Part shown: one piece after another, positions 1 to 12,824 of the stretch
Position numbering within the stretch: the stretch's first letter is position 1
Layout of the letters: each line of letters begins with the position of its first letter
Origin: Citrus sinensis
Lineage: Eukaryota > Streptophyta > Magnoliopsida > Sapindales > Rutaceae
DNA: 64,000 nt
Reading direction: 5' to 3'
Assembly (NCBI RefSeq): GCF_022201045.2
Contig: NC_068558.1
Span: 4,741,501 to 4,805,500 of the forward strand
Notes under the pieces: model-generated
What the model saw: the letters and a program-made list of their open reading frames with translations, nothing else
Told to the model about the DNA's origin: nothing
Database searches by the model: none
Position numbers and translations under genes: made by a program

Positions 1-260
1 TTTTTACCTGCATTGGTTTGTCTGACACTAGGAAGGGGATAATTCTGCAGTTTTGCGAGAGTACAAGAGCTATTTGTTTCTGGTGCTATAATATCAGCAT
101 TTGAACTTTTTGAGGGATTCCAAATGTTGTTTAACAAATGAGACTACATCTCATTTTAGATGCACATTATTGTATTTACATTGTTTGACACAGAGTATAT
201 TGTCTAGTACATAGTTTTTGAATTGGAGCTACTTCCTATGAATTCTGTTTCTGGTTTCAG
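1..260 (+). other. Intron sequence of the SnRK2 gene
   Basis: This AT-rich stretch ends in a canonical acceptor (TTTCAG, ending at 260) that opens the first visible SnRK2 exon. No kinase N-terminal exon (Gly-rich loop or VAVK lysine region) is seen here. The start codon and first exons therefore lie to the left of the window. Confidence 0.7.
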
Positions 261-2622
261 ATTGATGAGAATGTTCAGAGGGAAATCATCAACCACAGAT
301 CTCTGAGGCATCCAAACATTATCAGGTTCAAAGAGGTAACACTGGAAAACACTAACTCATTTATCAGGGCATTGCCTCATATTTATTTTTATTTATGCCA
401 TTGAGATGTCATTTGCATTTTGGTTCAAATTTGACAACCGGATCTGTCCCTCGAATTTGAGTTATTTTTAGCAGACAATACTCCACTTGTTATATTTGTA
501 AATGTCTACATGATTGTACTTTGCTTACACCATGGAGTTCAGATGAGTTAAAACATTTCTTTTACCTGCAGGTGTTGTTGACTCCAACTCACTTAGCTAT
601 TGTCATGGAATATGCTGCTGGTGGTGAACTCTTTGCAAGAATATGCAGTGCTGGTCGATTTAGCGAAGATGAGGTTGTAATATGAATTACAGAGTTTGCA
701 CATTTGATTTGACATCATCGGTTGTTTGCCCCAGTTTAATGTGTATGACTGTGATCCGAATTCTCGCTCTTATAGCTTTTTGGCAAATTGTTTTTGCTGC
801 AGGCTAGATTTTTCTTCCAGCAGCTAATATCTGGAGTCAGCTACTGTCATTCTATGGTATGATATCTTTTTGTTAATTCTCATCTACTGTGATGATCTTT
901 ACATCACGCCATTGCTTTTATTTGCAGGAAATTTGTCATAGGGATCTCAAGTTGGAAAACACTCTATTGGATGGAAGTCCACAACCACGGCTGAAGATAT
1001 GCGACTTTGGTTACTCAAAGGTTAGTATCCCCAGCTAAAATATAGCTTTGTGCTGACTACATAAATGACACAAGTTTGAGGCTTTCTTACTTTTCTTCTC
1101 CCTTTTCTCGTTTACCTTTATTTTTCGCAAAAATATAACAATAAGGCGGTAACTCTTAGATTCATATCTTAAATCTTTGTTCTTAGTTTGTTGTTTTCCA
1201 ACTTTCATATTTCTGTTTATTTGGATCTCGCAGTCAGGATTGTTGCACTCGCAACCAAAATCAACAGTTGGTACTCCAGCATACATTGCCCCTGAGGTCC
1301 TAGCAAGAAAGGAATATGATGGCAAGGTATATAGTTTCCTATATTGCAACTGAAAACTGCAATGAAGTCATCGTGTTTGGTTGTCCAACAAACCTATGGA
1401 GCATTACATACAGATAGATAATACATTGCAGTTATTGGAAATTTTCATCTATGCCACTAGGCCATTGGTGAGCACAGGAAAGCACATGTTTATTGCATTA
1501 GTAGGTGAAGTCTTTTCAGAGCTTCTTCTATCAAGTTGAATGCAGAAGCCTGCCTATTCTTTCATCCGGCATGCCTCTTAACCCAATATGTGTGCAATTT
1601 CGATCTCAATTTTTTCCCCCAACTTTGACAGAGGGAATCTACCATTTTAAATTTCTTCTCATAAAGAATTGATTTTGGGGTTGATAGAGCATACAAATAT
1701 TTGGAGTAGAAATAATTTCATGTTAGCAAAGGAAGTGTTTTCCTGCTAAAAATTCCCTCTGCATCTTTTGAAGTGTGCTATATGGCCTGGTAATAACGAT
1801 GATAATGAGTTTGTCTTGCAATTTTCTTGTTAATCTGATAGAGTTCAGATGTTTGGTCCTGTGGAGTGACACTGTATGTGATGTTGGTGGGTGCATATCC
1901 ATTTGAGGATCCTGAAGATCCAAGAAACTTCCGCAAGACAATTGATGTACGTTTCTTATGCACAACAGTTCTATAATTTGGAGAATTTCCTTTCTTGTCC
2001 CAACATACTGTAGAAAATGAAGTTTAACACGTGTAACTTAACAGAGAATAAGGAATGTTCAGTACTTCTTGCCCGACTATGTACGCGTATCTGCGGATTG
2101 CAGGCATCTGCTTTCTCAGATTTTTGTTGCTGATCCCTCAAAGGTAACTTCATCTTTGAATTTTAAATATTCAAATATTCTTTTGCCATGAAAGTGGGTT
2201 GATTTAAATTATATATCAAACCATTTGGAATGAGCTCAGTCTATTTGTTCATCAATACATGATAAGAAAATTAGTCTTGTTTATGTTCTGTTTTCAACCG
2301 ATCATGTGTACTAACCCTATTTTATCCTCTTGAAAAAAAGAGGATCCCCATTCCAGAGATCAAAAAGCATCCTTGGTTCCTGAAGAATTTGCCGAAAGAG
2401 ATAATTGAAATAGAGAAAACAAATTACAAGGAAGCAGGACGTGACCAACCAACTCAGAGTGTTGAAGAAATAATGCGTATCATACAAGAGGCAAAGATGC
2501 CGGGTGAAGCAACGAAAGTTGCCGGGCAAGGTGCTGCTGGGGCATCGGACCCTGATGACATGGAGGGTGACATAGAATCTGAGATTGATGCCAGCGGTGA
2601 TTATATGAGCCATGATCCGTGA
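261..2622 (+). CDS. SnRK2 family serine/threonine kinase, 5'-truncated by window edge
   Basis: Plant-specific kinase of osmotic-stress and ABA signalling that phosphorylates transcription factors and channels in cytosol and nucleus. Eight exons join in phase: 261-335, 572-673, 803-856, 928-1020, 1234-1326, 1842-1946, 2045-2143 and 2341-2622. They give 300 residues of a family usually near 340-360, so about 40-60 N-terminal residues, including the Gly-rich loop, are missing. Visible landmarks are the IDENVQREI helix-C region, the catalytic loop [15 protein letters not shown], the activation-loop end TPAYIAPEV, and the SnRK2 signature [11 protein letters not shown]. The C-terminus has the SnRK2 box [13 protein letters not shown] and an acidic patch rich in Asp and Glu ending SGDYMSHDP. 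The patch mixes features of subclasses, so I do not assign an SnRK2 number. All introns are GT-AG and the reading frame is undamaged. Confidence 0.92.
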
Positions 2623-3615
2623 GTATGGCAATAGAAATCACATGGAGAGAGCTTGTTTTTCAAGCTTCTAGCTGTTCCTGTCATTGAAGGTTAATAAGGC
2701 ACTTATTATAATATGTAAAGTAATTTCGTATTGGATGGTATTTACCTGGATCACCACAGAAACAGTTGGTGGTTCCAAGTGCCAACCGCGTAACAAGAAT
2801 CTGTTGACTGTATATTTGACACTTTTTTTTTTTTTCCAATTATTGGACTTGGATTTTTGTGAATAGTCTATTCTCTCTGTACATTGCACATGCCAAGTCC
2901 ATCCTCATAAATCATAATCCAAATATTTTATCCTTTACATTTCGAAGTCCATCATCATAATTCAAATATTTTATCCTAAATGACATCTCATAAATTTAAC
3001 CTTATATGTAGTACTATATATTTTTATTTTACCACTTGAATGTGTCAGTCAACTGAGACCTGTTCCCGGCACCTCGATCGCTGCTAACCCGAATCCACCA
3101 AAACTTGACAAAAGTATTAAACCACAAAAAGGCAAAAACATTAACATATGCGATTTGGACACTTCTGATGTCTTGGATTTCTGTATAAATTTTCAGAGTA
3201 CAAGGAAAATAAAATTAGATAACTGCTCCTAGTGAGATCATCCAATAAACATGAGATTAACAATACATGAGTCTATTTAAATCTTATATAATTGGAACCT
3301 ATTTTTTTTTTCCTCTTTTTAATTCCCTCTATTTGATGAATTGAGGGCGGCGTCGACTTACATTTAATTTCCACAAGTTTTAGCTTATCCTTCGGGGGTC
3401 AGGCTGGCTTTTGGCTTAAAATTTTCCACAAAGGAAAGCAAACACACAAAGTCAAGGTCTTCCCATCAAATGAATTGCTTAAATAATTCGGCAATGTAAC
3501 CCCACTACCACCAGAAGGCTCTTAAATATAATATAAATTGGATTAACAAGGGTGATGAGTTTGTTTGGAGTGAAAAACACGGCCCGATAGATCATACATA
3601 GACATAGAGAAAGTC
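2623..3615. other. Intergenic: SnRK2 3' flank and promoter of first 8-Cys gene
   Basis: About 1 kb of AT-rich DNA without a convincing ORF. The left part should contain the SnRK2 3' UTR and polyadenylation region. The last 100 bases hold AT-rich TATA-like runs (about 3522-3540) that could serve the gene starting at 3616. No repeat or RNA gene was recognised. Confidence 0.5.
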
Positions 3616-4139
3616 ATGGGTTCAATGAAGAAGAAGAACAGTCGTTGGTCTTCATTTATTATGTTGCGGGTGGCATGTGTGTTGATGTTGATGGTGATGA
3701 TGGATGGTAGAGTGAAAAGGGTGAGTGGGGAGGGATTGAGCCCGAGTCAGTGCAACGAAGAGAGGCGGCTGGGGCTAAACGCATGCAAGCCAATCGTATA
3801 TGGGCAGCCTCCATCTCCTGCATGCTGCCAACGTATTAGGGTTCAACACTTCGAGTGTATTTGTCCTTCTATTACGCCTAAATTGGCTTCTCTTGTCGAC
3901 ATCAATAAAACCATTTTGCTTCTCAAAACTTGCGGTAGACGAGTCCCCCGCCACTTCAAGTGCGGCAGTAAGATCACTAATTCCCTACCCTCTTCCTCTT
4001 TATTAATTAATCGTTTGTGTCTGATCATTGATTTTAATTAATTATATATATGCTATTTTATTAATTAAATTATAAGTTTATTGAGGGTTTTAATTTGTGT
4101 TAATTTGATTGCGTTCTTGCAGGTTTACATTTTCCTTAA
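3616..4139 (+). CDS. Secreted 8-cysteine LTP-like protein, copy 1
   Basis: Small secreted protein of the prolamin/LTP superfamily, in which eight cysteines form four disulfides around a helical bundle. Its ligand is unknown. Two exons, 3616-3967 and a 17-nt terminal exon 4123-4139, give 122 aa ending KCGSLHFP. A hydrophobic signal peptide covers roughly residues 14-39. Cysteine spacing is C-x10-C-x12-CC-x9-C-x-C-x22-C-x9-C, the plant 8CM order, followed by a basic tail GRRVPRHFKC. The intron breaks the AGT serine codon after its first base, exactly as in the paralogue at 8352. That shared structure decides the splice choice: without splicing the frame runs on to a stop at 4041. The two genes are about 4.2 kb apart on the same strand, so a tandem duplication is inferred. 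Function is not known to me. Confidence 0.78.
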
Positions 4140-4285
4140 AGAATAAATACTTCTTACAAGAGGAGCGATGAGGATGAAGATGAGCTACTCTTTTGTTGTA
4201 GACAATAATTAAGCTACCGATAACAGTTGTAATTTCAAATGCTCAATTTGTACTTGATTTTAACCAATTGATCGATGTTTCTCTT

Positions 4286-4456
4286 TTTTTTTTTTTTTAA
4301 GCCCGTACCACAACCCATATTAGAATTCCCCGCTCGAACCGAGAGGCACAAGTTTTCCTAACAAAGGCGACTTCCCTGCGACTCGAACTGGGGAGCAAAC
4401 TCAATCAAACCACTTAAAGGGACTCCATTGCCAGTGGAGCCAACACTTTGTTGGTT
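4286..4456 (-). mobile_element. tRNA-derived SINE, minus orientation
   Basis: Read on the minus strand, a roughly 155-bp body begins near 4456 and ends in a poly(A) tract (the T run at about 4284-4298). An A-box-like TGGCTCCACTGG lies at 4431-4442 and a B-box-like AGTTCGAGTC at 4379-4388. The spacing of about 50 bp is right for an internal Pol III promoter. A second B-box-like CTCGAACCGAG is at 4333-4343. The element is flanked by a direct repeat GATGTTTCT (4274-4282 and 4457-4465), which fits a target-site duplication next to the poly(A) end. The family was not identified. Confidence 0.62.
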
Positions 4457-5428
4457 GATGTTTCTTTTTTTTTTTTTATGATTGCTAGCATTGCGATTTC
4501 ATAATCTAGGGAATGTAACCAAATCGATCGCCTAATGAAAACTATTAAATATTTATCTGATATTATACATAAAAAATTGAACAAATTAATATTCGACCAT
4601 ATGTATTCCTGGCGAATTGAATTAGTGGTGAAACAATTAATTCTCATTACAATAACATAATGTAATATTTTGTCCAGCAGACTTCTTCCAAATTAGCTGA
4701 TGATCTAAGAAAGGGACGCTATAAAACATTTACTTCTCAATACGGTCTCCTTGCTTTAACTAATTGTTCTCCAATTTTATATTAAGTAATCTGTTACTGT
4801 GAAACTGAGGCTTATGGCTTACCTTAAGTTTGTGAGATTAGGTTTTTAATTCAGACCCTCAACGCTATTGGCTTTGTACTAAAAATCTAACATGATATAG
4901 TTTGCACAAAAAATTATATATTATTAATGCAAAAATGTTCTTGTAATTTTATTTCTCACCGTATCCAATAATTTCCACACACAACAAAGTTAGCTAAATT
5001 ATAGCATTGGATTCACAATTTCACTATGTAATAAAATTAAAAACTATACATTTTCTTTATTTCTTCAATACAAGGAGGACATAGAATTAAATGTGCAGAA
5101 CACAATATTGTATTAAGTTTTAAAGTGGTATGTTTATGAAGGTGTACTCTAAATTAAGATCTAATATCAATTTGAAGTATTACGAGTTTTCAAAGATTTT
5201 GTTCTATGTGTCTATTAACGAATAAGTCATGTTTGATAGAAAGAAATAAAAGAACAAGAAAAAAAAGAGAAAAAGGAGGAGAGAAAAAAGAAATGAGAAG
5301 AGACGAGGAAAATATTATATCAAACTAATGCTGCGTTTGGGATAGCTGTGCTGCGGATGCTCCCTAAATGATAGAATTCAGATCCACCCACTTGGTCGAC
5401 ACAAAATGAAGTGCTGTGTGATCCTTAG

Positions 5429-5479
5429 GACCCGTTTGGGGCAGCTGCGCTGCCACCGCGCAGCTGCCCCAAACGGGTC
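5429..5479. repeat. Perfect 22-bp inverted repeat with 7-nt loop (MITE terminus-like)
   Basis: The arms 5429-5450 and 5458-5479 are exact reverse complements around the loop TGCCACC. The arm starts GACCCGTTTGGGGCAGCTG, and the GTTTGGG...CAGCTG pattern resembles ends of plant hAT-type MITEs. It is GC-rich in a strongly AT-rich region. It could be two element termini left back to back after an internal deletion, or a short foldback element. Confidence 0.7.
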
Positions 5480-7603
5480 TTTAGTGACTTCGATAGAACC
5501 AATTAATTGTCTCGCATGGAGTGCAAGGTGGTCAACTTGCAAAGTTGCAAGTGCTTGGCCGGCTAACTGGACCAATCTCTTGGTACGAATTCAATAACGT
5601 GTAGTAACAGTAAGTATCCGCTATTAAAACATTATTAACATAAGAAGATCATTCGATACGACTGTCCGGAGAAAGGCTCTGATCAGTCAAATTAGGCTAT
5701 GCATGTATTGTAGTGGCCACTTATGGGGGGCTATTGGGAAGTGACCTACCAGATTCTTTTATTGACTCCTGTTTAATTGTTGTTTTCATATTGTCCTCTG
5801 TTATGAGTATGACCGAATAGTTGGTTTTAACTTTTATTTTTTATTTTTTAGCTGACCACAGTGTGAATTAATGACTAGAAAAATAAATATAGACTTCACC
5901 AATTCTTATCATTTTTTTTTCACTACATTCGTATTAATTGAATTAAGGCTAACTCTATCTTAGAGCAGCTATAAAGTAGAACACGAATTATAACCACATA
6001 TGTAAAATGATAAATAATAAAAAATACGTTGTGAATTTAATCGTGTAGTTATGAATGGATACTCTACCTTAGAGCAATTGCAACATGGTTGAACCCTTGA
6101 ATTAACGTCTTGAGCATTCTCTAAATGCATTCACGGATAGTTAGGATTTAGTCAAAGCAAAATGATTTCGATCGCCCGTGATGTAGAATACAGCTAGTAA
6201 TGAGAGAACCGCATCCACGCCATCCCACCACCTATCATGCTCGCCAAAGTATGCGGTTTCAAATCTAATGTATTGATTTAATTTTTAAGAGTTAATTTCG
6301 GATTAAAATAACTATTTTTAAAAACCTTTCAAATTATTGTAAATTTCAAATTTCCTCCCACTTTTGTTAAGAAGATAAAAAAAAAATCAACACTCTCTCA
6401 TTTTCTATTATTTTTTAGAAAAAAATGAAATAAATTAAAAATTTATAATAGTTTACAAGGTATTTTGAAGTTTTTTTTTTAAAATAAGCCTCAAAAGAGG
6501 TAAATTTTACTAAATGAAAAAGAAGGTACAAAGTTTATTTAAAGGCATTTTGAAGATTGATAATCCGAAATTAATCTTTGATTTAATCATCACATAACTT
6601 GAAGTTCTCAGCAAGAAAATATCAAATAAATTCCACAATTAAATGGAAATGTCTTGGTTTGTGCCACAACTAAACCCATCCAATTTAGTTTGCTATAGGC
6701 AGCTGATGATTCTGACTTTTTGTTTGTTCTCCCTTGTTGGAAAAATCAATATAATAGGATTGGGTTATTTGAAATCACCAAATTTCTCTATACACCAATT
6801 TTAAAAAATAAATAAATAATTAAAATTTTAAAATTTAAAAATCTTAAAATTAATCTTTACTAATCTCTTTCTCTCGCTACCTCACAATTGTGTATTCTCT
6901 CTTTATTCTCATATTCTACAAATTAAACACTTAGTTTAACTTTCTTTTAAATTCATATTTTTTATGTTTCTTAATATATCATTATCTTCATTTCATGTTT
7001 TCCATATATAAGAACTTTTTCCTTGATTTTCATTAGCTTTACGTTTGGTAAAAAATAATTTCTATATTTATTAATTTCATAACTGATAAAAATTTGTTGA
7101 TATTCATTTTTAAAAGGCGAGTTTTGTTTCTCTAGTTAGTGATGTTCATTATTTGTAGATAAAAGAATATATTTTGTTGAATGGATAAGAATTTGTGAAA
7201 TTGAGAAGAAGAAGAGAAGAAAAGGTTAATTACATATGTAATTTTTGAAAAAATTATTTAGAAAATAAAATTCTTAATTAAAAAGAAAATGTGGAGAATA
7301 AATTGGTGGGTTCAAATAGCCCTACTCACAAATATCACTATTCATCATAATGAAAGTATCATTATTAATGAATGAGTGATGATACAGTCACAAACTCTTA
7401 TACAAACTTATTTTGTACAAACTGATGTGGCATCAATTAATTAGTTGAATGAAAATACAAAATAATGAAATTATGTGGGCCAAGAGATATTTAATTTAAC
7501 CAATTTTATCATGCCGCATCAGTTTGTACAAGATAAATTTGTACAAGAGTTTGTGGCTATATCACTACTCTTAATGAATTACGTATGCATGGTAATGTTA
7601 CAT

Positions 7604-7703
<100 letters not shown>

Positions 7704-8351
7704 TCTAGTGAGAACATTTTTACTTTAATAAAATGAAGATGCTACTGCCAAACTAAAAAAAAAAGAATAATTTTTAATACATTGAAATTTATATTTTTTT
7801 ATACTTTGCTGTCCACGTCACTAGAGACTAGAGAGGGTGTGTGTGTATAATCTGCTGCTTCATATATAGAAGGGGCTCGTATAGCAATCAGCGGTGCTGC
7901 ATCAAATTACGTAGTAATCTGGTATTATGAAAACTATAATTAAAATAATACGAATAAGATTAATGCTGATAAAACGGGGATGGGATCCAGAATCCGACAT
8001 GCATCCCTCTATCTAGTAGCTACTACCTACTACCTACTAAATACTAGTTTGTATATGTCCCATTCTCCGTAATCATAATAAAGACTTGTACTGCAGGGCA
8101 TGGACTTACTCGGTCGTTGGCCTCGAAAATGACTCGGCAAATGAAGAGCACAAATAAAAATTAAAGGGGAATGAAAAAACAGTCAAAAGAAAAACAAAAA
8201 GACATTATTCTACCAACACATAAACGAGGGAGGCTCCCACCCAGTACGCACCCACCCACTATACATATATAAATATATATACATATGCGCGTTAGGGTTA
8301 GTTTCTAAGCCCATCTTAATCGATTCTCAGGATTAGTGCGACTGAGAGACA

Positions 8352-8822
8352 ATGGGAATAATTATAAGGTGGTCATTGGTATTCTTGGTAGCCAATGTTG
8401 TAGGTATGTGGGAAGTGAATATGGGTGCTAGTGCAGCAGGGCTCAGTGCCGCACAGTGCAAGGAAGAGAGGAGGATTGGGCTGAATGAATGCAAGCCAGT
8501 GCTGTATGGTAAGCTTCCGTCACCATCGTGCTGTGAGCGCGTTCGGGTTAGCCATATTGAGTGTGTCTGCCCTGTTATCACCCCCAAGCTGGCCGCTCTC
8601 ATTGATGTCAACCGTGCCATTCGCCTCATTGAAGGATGCGGTAGGAGAGTCCCTCGTCACTTCAAATGTGGGAGTAAGCTACTACGATATTTACAAACAC
8701 ATCTTCTTTATACACACAGTTCCTCTTTCATCGTCATCTTTGTTAAAATGAAATATAATTACCTTCATCTTCATTGACATCAATTTTTTGTTTTTCTTTT
8801 TTCAGGTATTACAACTCCTTGA
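8352..8822 (+). CDS. Secreted 8-cysteine LTP-like protein, copy 2
   Basis: Paralogue of the gene at 3616, predicted to be exported through a signal peptide covering about residues 5-30. Two exons, 8352-8673 and the 17-nt exon 8806-8822, encode 112 aa ending KCGSITTP. Cysteine spacing C-x10-C-x12-CC-x9-C-x-C-x22-C-x9-C is identical to copy 1. The two mature regions share long blocks such as EERR-GLN-CKP, SPxCCxRxRV and CGRRVPRHFKCGS. The intron has the same phase and position (after the A of the AGT codon). Family members with this KCGSITTP-type end are, from memory, annotated only as LTP-like or 8-Cys proteins in other plants. Copy 2 looks closer to that common form, so copy 1 may be the diverged duplicate (inference). 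Confidence 0.82.
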
Positions 8823-9795
8823 CTTATCTCCCGGTTAGTTAATATACTCAGCCTGCTCCTATACATATATATATATATGGAGACGGTTGGAGTGATTAAT
8901 AAAACGCTGGAATTACTTTTAACGCTCAAGCTTCATATATATTTTATTTGTCTGGTGTAATGGTAACTCTACTTATGCATTATCTTCATCAAATTAAGCG
9001 TTTCTCTTATTGCTTTTCAATAATTGATTCGCTGTCTTCAGCAATCGATCCTTGATTTTCTTGTACAATTAATATTACTATTGTTCAGTCCTCTCGCACG
9101 TTGTTGGCTTGTTGCTGCGTATGTATGGCTGCAATTAAACGACTGGAAACATTTGCTCCGTGCTATTCTTGTCTATATATTGATTCCAACTAATAATAAG
9201 AAACACTACACGTATAAATTAATGGTCTTGATCGATGAGCCAGCAAAGCAATTAATATACAAAAGAAATGCCTAGCTACCAGAATGAAACGAATTAGAGG
9301 AAACAAAATGGTGATTTGGCTTTCATATCCCTTTGAAACAAATTGGTGATTTTCTTCACAATCGAAAAATGACATCCCTCAGCAGCTAACCTGGCTTCGC
9401 ACTCCTGGTAGTAGCTAGCGTTTCTACCTAGAAACTGTCATCTCAATCTCATCTTACGCGGAGAGAAAAAAAGGACAGAATGTAATTAACAAAAAAAAAA
9501 AAAAAGAAGACAAACGATACCGTTTTTATCAGACTTATCACGCATCCAAACGCTGCCGTTTAATTGGACTTCGTCGCGTGTCAACTTCAGTGAAACAACG
9601 AAAATGAAAAAGAACGATCTTGATTCTTGACAACTTCACAAAATAATTGACTTGCCAACTCCCCACCCCGATCCCTCTGTTTATAATTATGGGCACTATT
9701 CATTACATTGTACTTCTCCGTCGTTGTCACAGTCAACGCCCCTTGTTTGATCCGAATTCCCCATCTGGGCTCTTCTCCTCCCGCTCAAGCATCCA
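8823..9795. other. Intergenic: 3' flank of copy 2 and upstream region of cyclophilin-like gene
   Basis: Just under 1 kb without a supported gene. A short TA run (about 8863-8878) and a possible AATAAA-like signal (about 8898) follow copy 2. An A15-type tract lies near 9491-9506. The last 150 bases are pyrimidine-rich, as expected of a plant 5' UTR. Confidence 0.45.
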
Positions 9796-12700
9796 ATGGT
9801 TCGCAGGCAACAAAACGACCTCGAAACCCCGCGTTTCACCTCCCTCATTCTCTTTTTCCTGGCCCTGATCTCCTTCGCTGTAGTCTACACATTCCTCTCT
9901 TTCATCTTCAGACCGAATGGACACCCCTTGGATGCCAAATTTGAGTCTTTTACAGTGGCCGAAGAGGGTGATCAAATCGGTCAGTGTTGTCAAGGGATTG
10001 AGAATTTGGAGTTCTGGGGGGGTGCCGTGAAGTGGGGCTCTGATTTTAAGTTCAATAGTTCTCGAATGTGTTGTGAGGCTTGTAAGGCTATGTGTACTGG
10101 CAACGATGGGCCTTGTTTGTGTGATACTTGGGTGTTTTGTGGCAACAAGAAGTCGTGTGGATCCCGATTTGGTGAGGTCAGTTGCAATTTCAGTGCTTTC
10201 TTGTTCAATTTCGATGCCAGTGAGTGCTCTGTGTGAAATAATTTCTATTCATCTCAGTGTTGGTTAAAGAAACAAAAAGATGTATTGGCCCCTGATCGGC
10301 AAGATGCAGGGCAAAAGGTTATGTGGACTTCAGGGCTGATCTTTGGGAAAGGACAGGTATGTACTCTATGTTTGGTGATCAATTAAGAATGATTTGAAAT
10401 AATTTATAAATTTTTTTTGTGAATTTCCTTGTTAATTGTTATTGAAATTCAAGACTGTAATTATTAATTTTGTTATGAAGTTACATGCTTAGAATTTTGA
10501 GTTCAAAGTCTTGGAAGAGGTCTTCACATTATAGTGACTGTAGAGCCTCTTGTTGTTGTTCTTCTTGATTCTCCACTGGCCATTGTTATAAGGTTTGTGT
10601 TTCTGTTTTCAAGTATCTTATATGAAGATCAACTGGAAGTACGATGGCCTAATATTGATTTTCTCTTGGTTAATTATTTCCTGTTGACCCATACTCAGCA
10701 GGTTTTGGAGGTATTTTAGATCCCTTTCTTGTTATCAGGAGGCAGTATTTGAGCTGTGGTTGGAAATTTTTTCTAGTGTTGCTTCTTAGAATATGTTGTA
10801 GGTTTGGTGTAACCTGAGAGGAGAACTTTAATTTAAACTTGATGATATTTAGGAAGCTGCGGCTTCGTGAATTTGGAAGTAGAAGGGATTAGTTCATAAC
10901 ATGTTTGTCACCTAAAACTTGTGTTGCTGCCCATCATGTCTTACATCATTGATATTGCTGTTATGGGAATATTTTCTTTACCTTTTTACCCTCTACATCC
11001 ACAATAATGTTAGATATTATAAATATTGTTACAAGTGAAATACACTGTGTAAGTTGAGGTAACTGTATGATTTTCCAAAGTATAAAGCACCTGACCTGGC
11101 TGACCAATTGAGGTCCATGATCAAACTAATTGCAGCCCTGAAGGACTATCATCACTGATGTATATTTTGTCTTTTTGTCATGTATGTTATACATTGTCCT
11201 GTTTTTCTTTTGTTCTTCAATTTTAATAATTTAATAATTATTTCTGGTGGTCCACTCATCTTCTCTATTGATGCTTACTTTCTTCTTTCAGGGAATTGTT
11301 GGGTTGGAAACAGAATATGGCACTCTTCACATAAAGGTAAGTGCTTTGGCTTTTCGAGGACCCTATCTTGAGGACAGTAAATCTTTATTTGTTAAGTTGG
11401 CATCTTTTGCATTAATTAGGTGAGAATACCATGGCTTCAGTAATCTCTCAGTTGTAGAGCTTCGAAATTATGTAATCATTGATACATACAATGATATGTC
11501 TGTGTGCAACATCTGCTATTGAATATTTTTTTAGGTGAGCCAAAATAATGCATCCTCTGGTTCATAGTTATAGAAATTATCTTGCTCTCAACCTAGATCA
11601 CTCGTTTATGTTCTTCAATATTAAAGCCATCAGATTTTGCTCTTAGTGAGATATTAACTCCTGGGCTTTGTCCAACCTGCTGTTTCCTTGTCTACTTCAG
11701 TGGTAGAATTAGGTTTTGAATACGTTTTAACTGGGTATAAAAAGCTCTGATATTTTGCATCTGTGATTATCAAGGTTGAGATTGAAATATTTCATTGCTC
11801 ATTATCCCTTAGTGAATATTCTTTGTTCTTGCTTGGAAAACCCCTCATAAGTTCTTGTTATTTGGTGTTTGAATTATTATTGTGAGAGCAAAACTATAGT
11901 ACTGTTCATTTTCATAGTTAATCAGTTCTGTTGGCCCGCTGACAAAAACTAGTTCTGCTGCAGCTCTTCCCTGAGTGTGCCCCGCATTCTGTGGCCTATA
12001 TACTTGAGTTGTTGACATTACGCCATTGTGCGGGTTGCCAATTTCATCGTGCAGAGAGCCGTGGTCAATCTTGGGACATTGAAGGAAACCACATAAAAAA
12101 TGTAAGCCTATCCTTTTGAGTTTGCCGTTTTTGATATAATTGGAAATTTTGGTATGTAGAAATATTGTGTATCTTCGTTTTTGTTATGGCTTTTATTTTC
12201 AGTTAAGCATTTTGGATGCGTCTCTGTAGTTTCATGTAAATTGGCAAAGTCAAATTGCATCTTTGTATTACGATTTTACATGGTTTTTGTTTCAACCAAA
12301 TCATTTCCCGTTCGTTTTGTTTCAATGTACTGCATGTTTATTTTAGTGACTCCATTAAATTCTACTAGTTCATTGACACACTAAAGGATGATTGTAAAAC
12401 TATGCATCTTGGTGACAATTGGAGTCTAATCCCCGGAGTTGTTTTGTAAATTTCCCAGGCTCCTTATGGCCCACCATTTGGGTTGATTCAAGGAACACTG
12501 GAAGCCCTAGGAACCGCATTTAAGAAGATTCCCAGAGAAGTTTGCCCTAGCATAAGAAGAGGTTCAGTTGCATGGATTGGCTCAGGTCCGGAGTTTTTTA
12601 TAAGCCTATCAAACCATGAAGAATGGAAGAATTCATACACCGTGTTCGGTTCCGTTCTTCCAGAAAACATGGAGATTGCGGAGAAAATTGCATGGCTCCC

Positions 12701-12824
12701 TACGAAATCAGATGTTTGGAACAATATTAACGTGACTGTTTTGAAAAAGCCTGTGCCATTGAGGTTAAGAAGATTGAAGAAATCAAGTCTTGGAGGTGTT
12801 GATGCAAATGTGAAGCAAGAGTGA
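9796..12824 (+). CDS. Type II membrane protein with Cys-rich (PAN/apple-like) and cyclophilin-like domains
   Basis: Five exons, 9796-10176, 10258-10356, 11292-11336, 11964-12101 and 12459-12824, join in frame to 342 aa. Residues 14-38 form one hydrophobic segment after a short basic N-terminus, which suggests a signal anchor with a lumenal or extracellular body. Residues about 63-130 are Cys-rich with CC-x2-C, CLCDTWVFC and GECW groups reminiscent of a PAN/apple fold. Residues about 160-325 resemble cyclophilin: FHR (the catalytic Arg region), FFIS and the EEW...YTVFGSV strand are recognisable, but the GGD loop is absent, so peptidyl-prolyl isomerase activity is doubtful. I recall such proteins as conserved single-copy plant proteins without an assigned role. 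The start is the first Met of the ORF and precedes the anchor directly. Confidence 0.85.
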
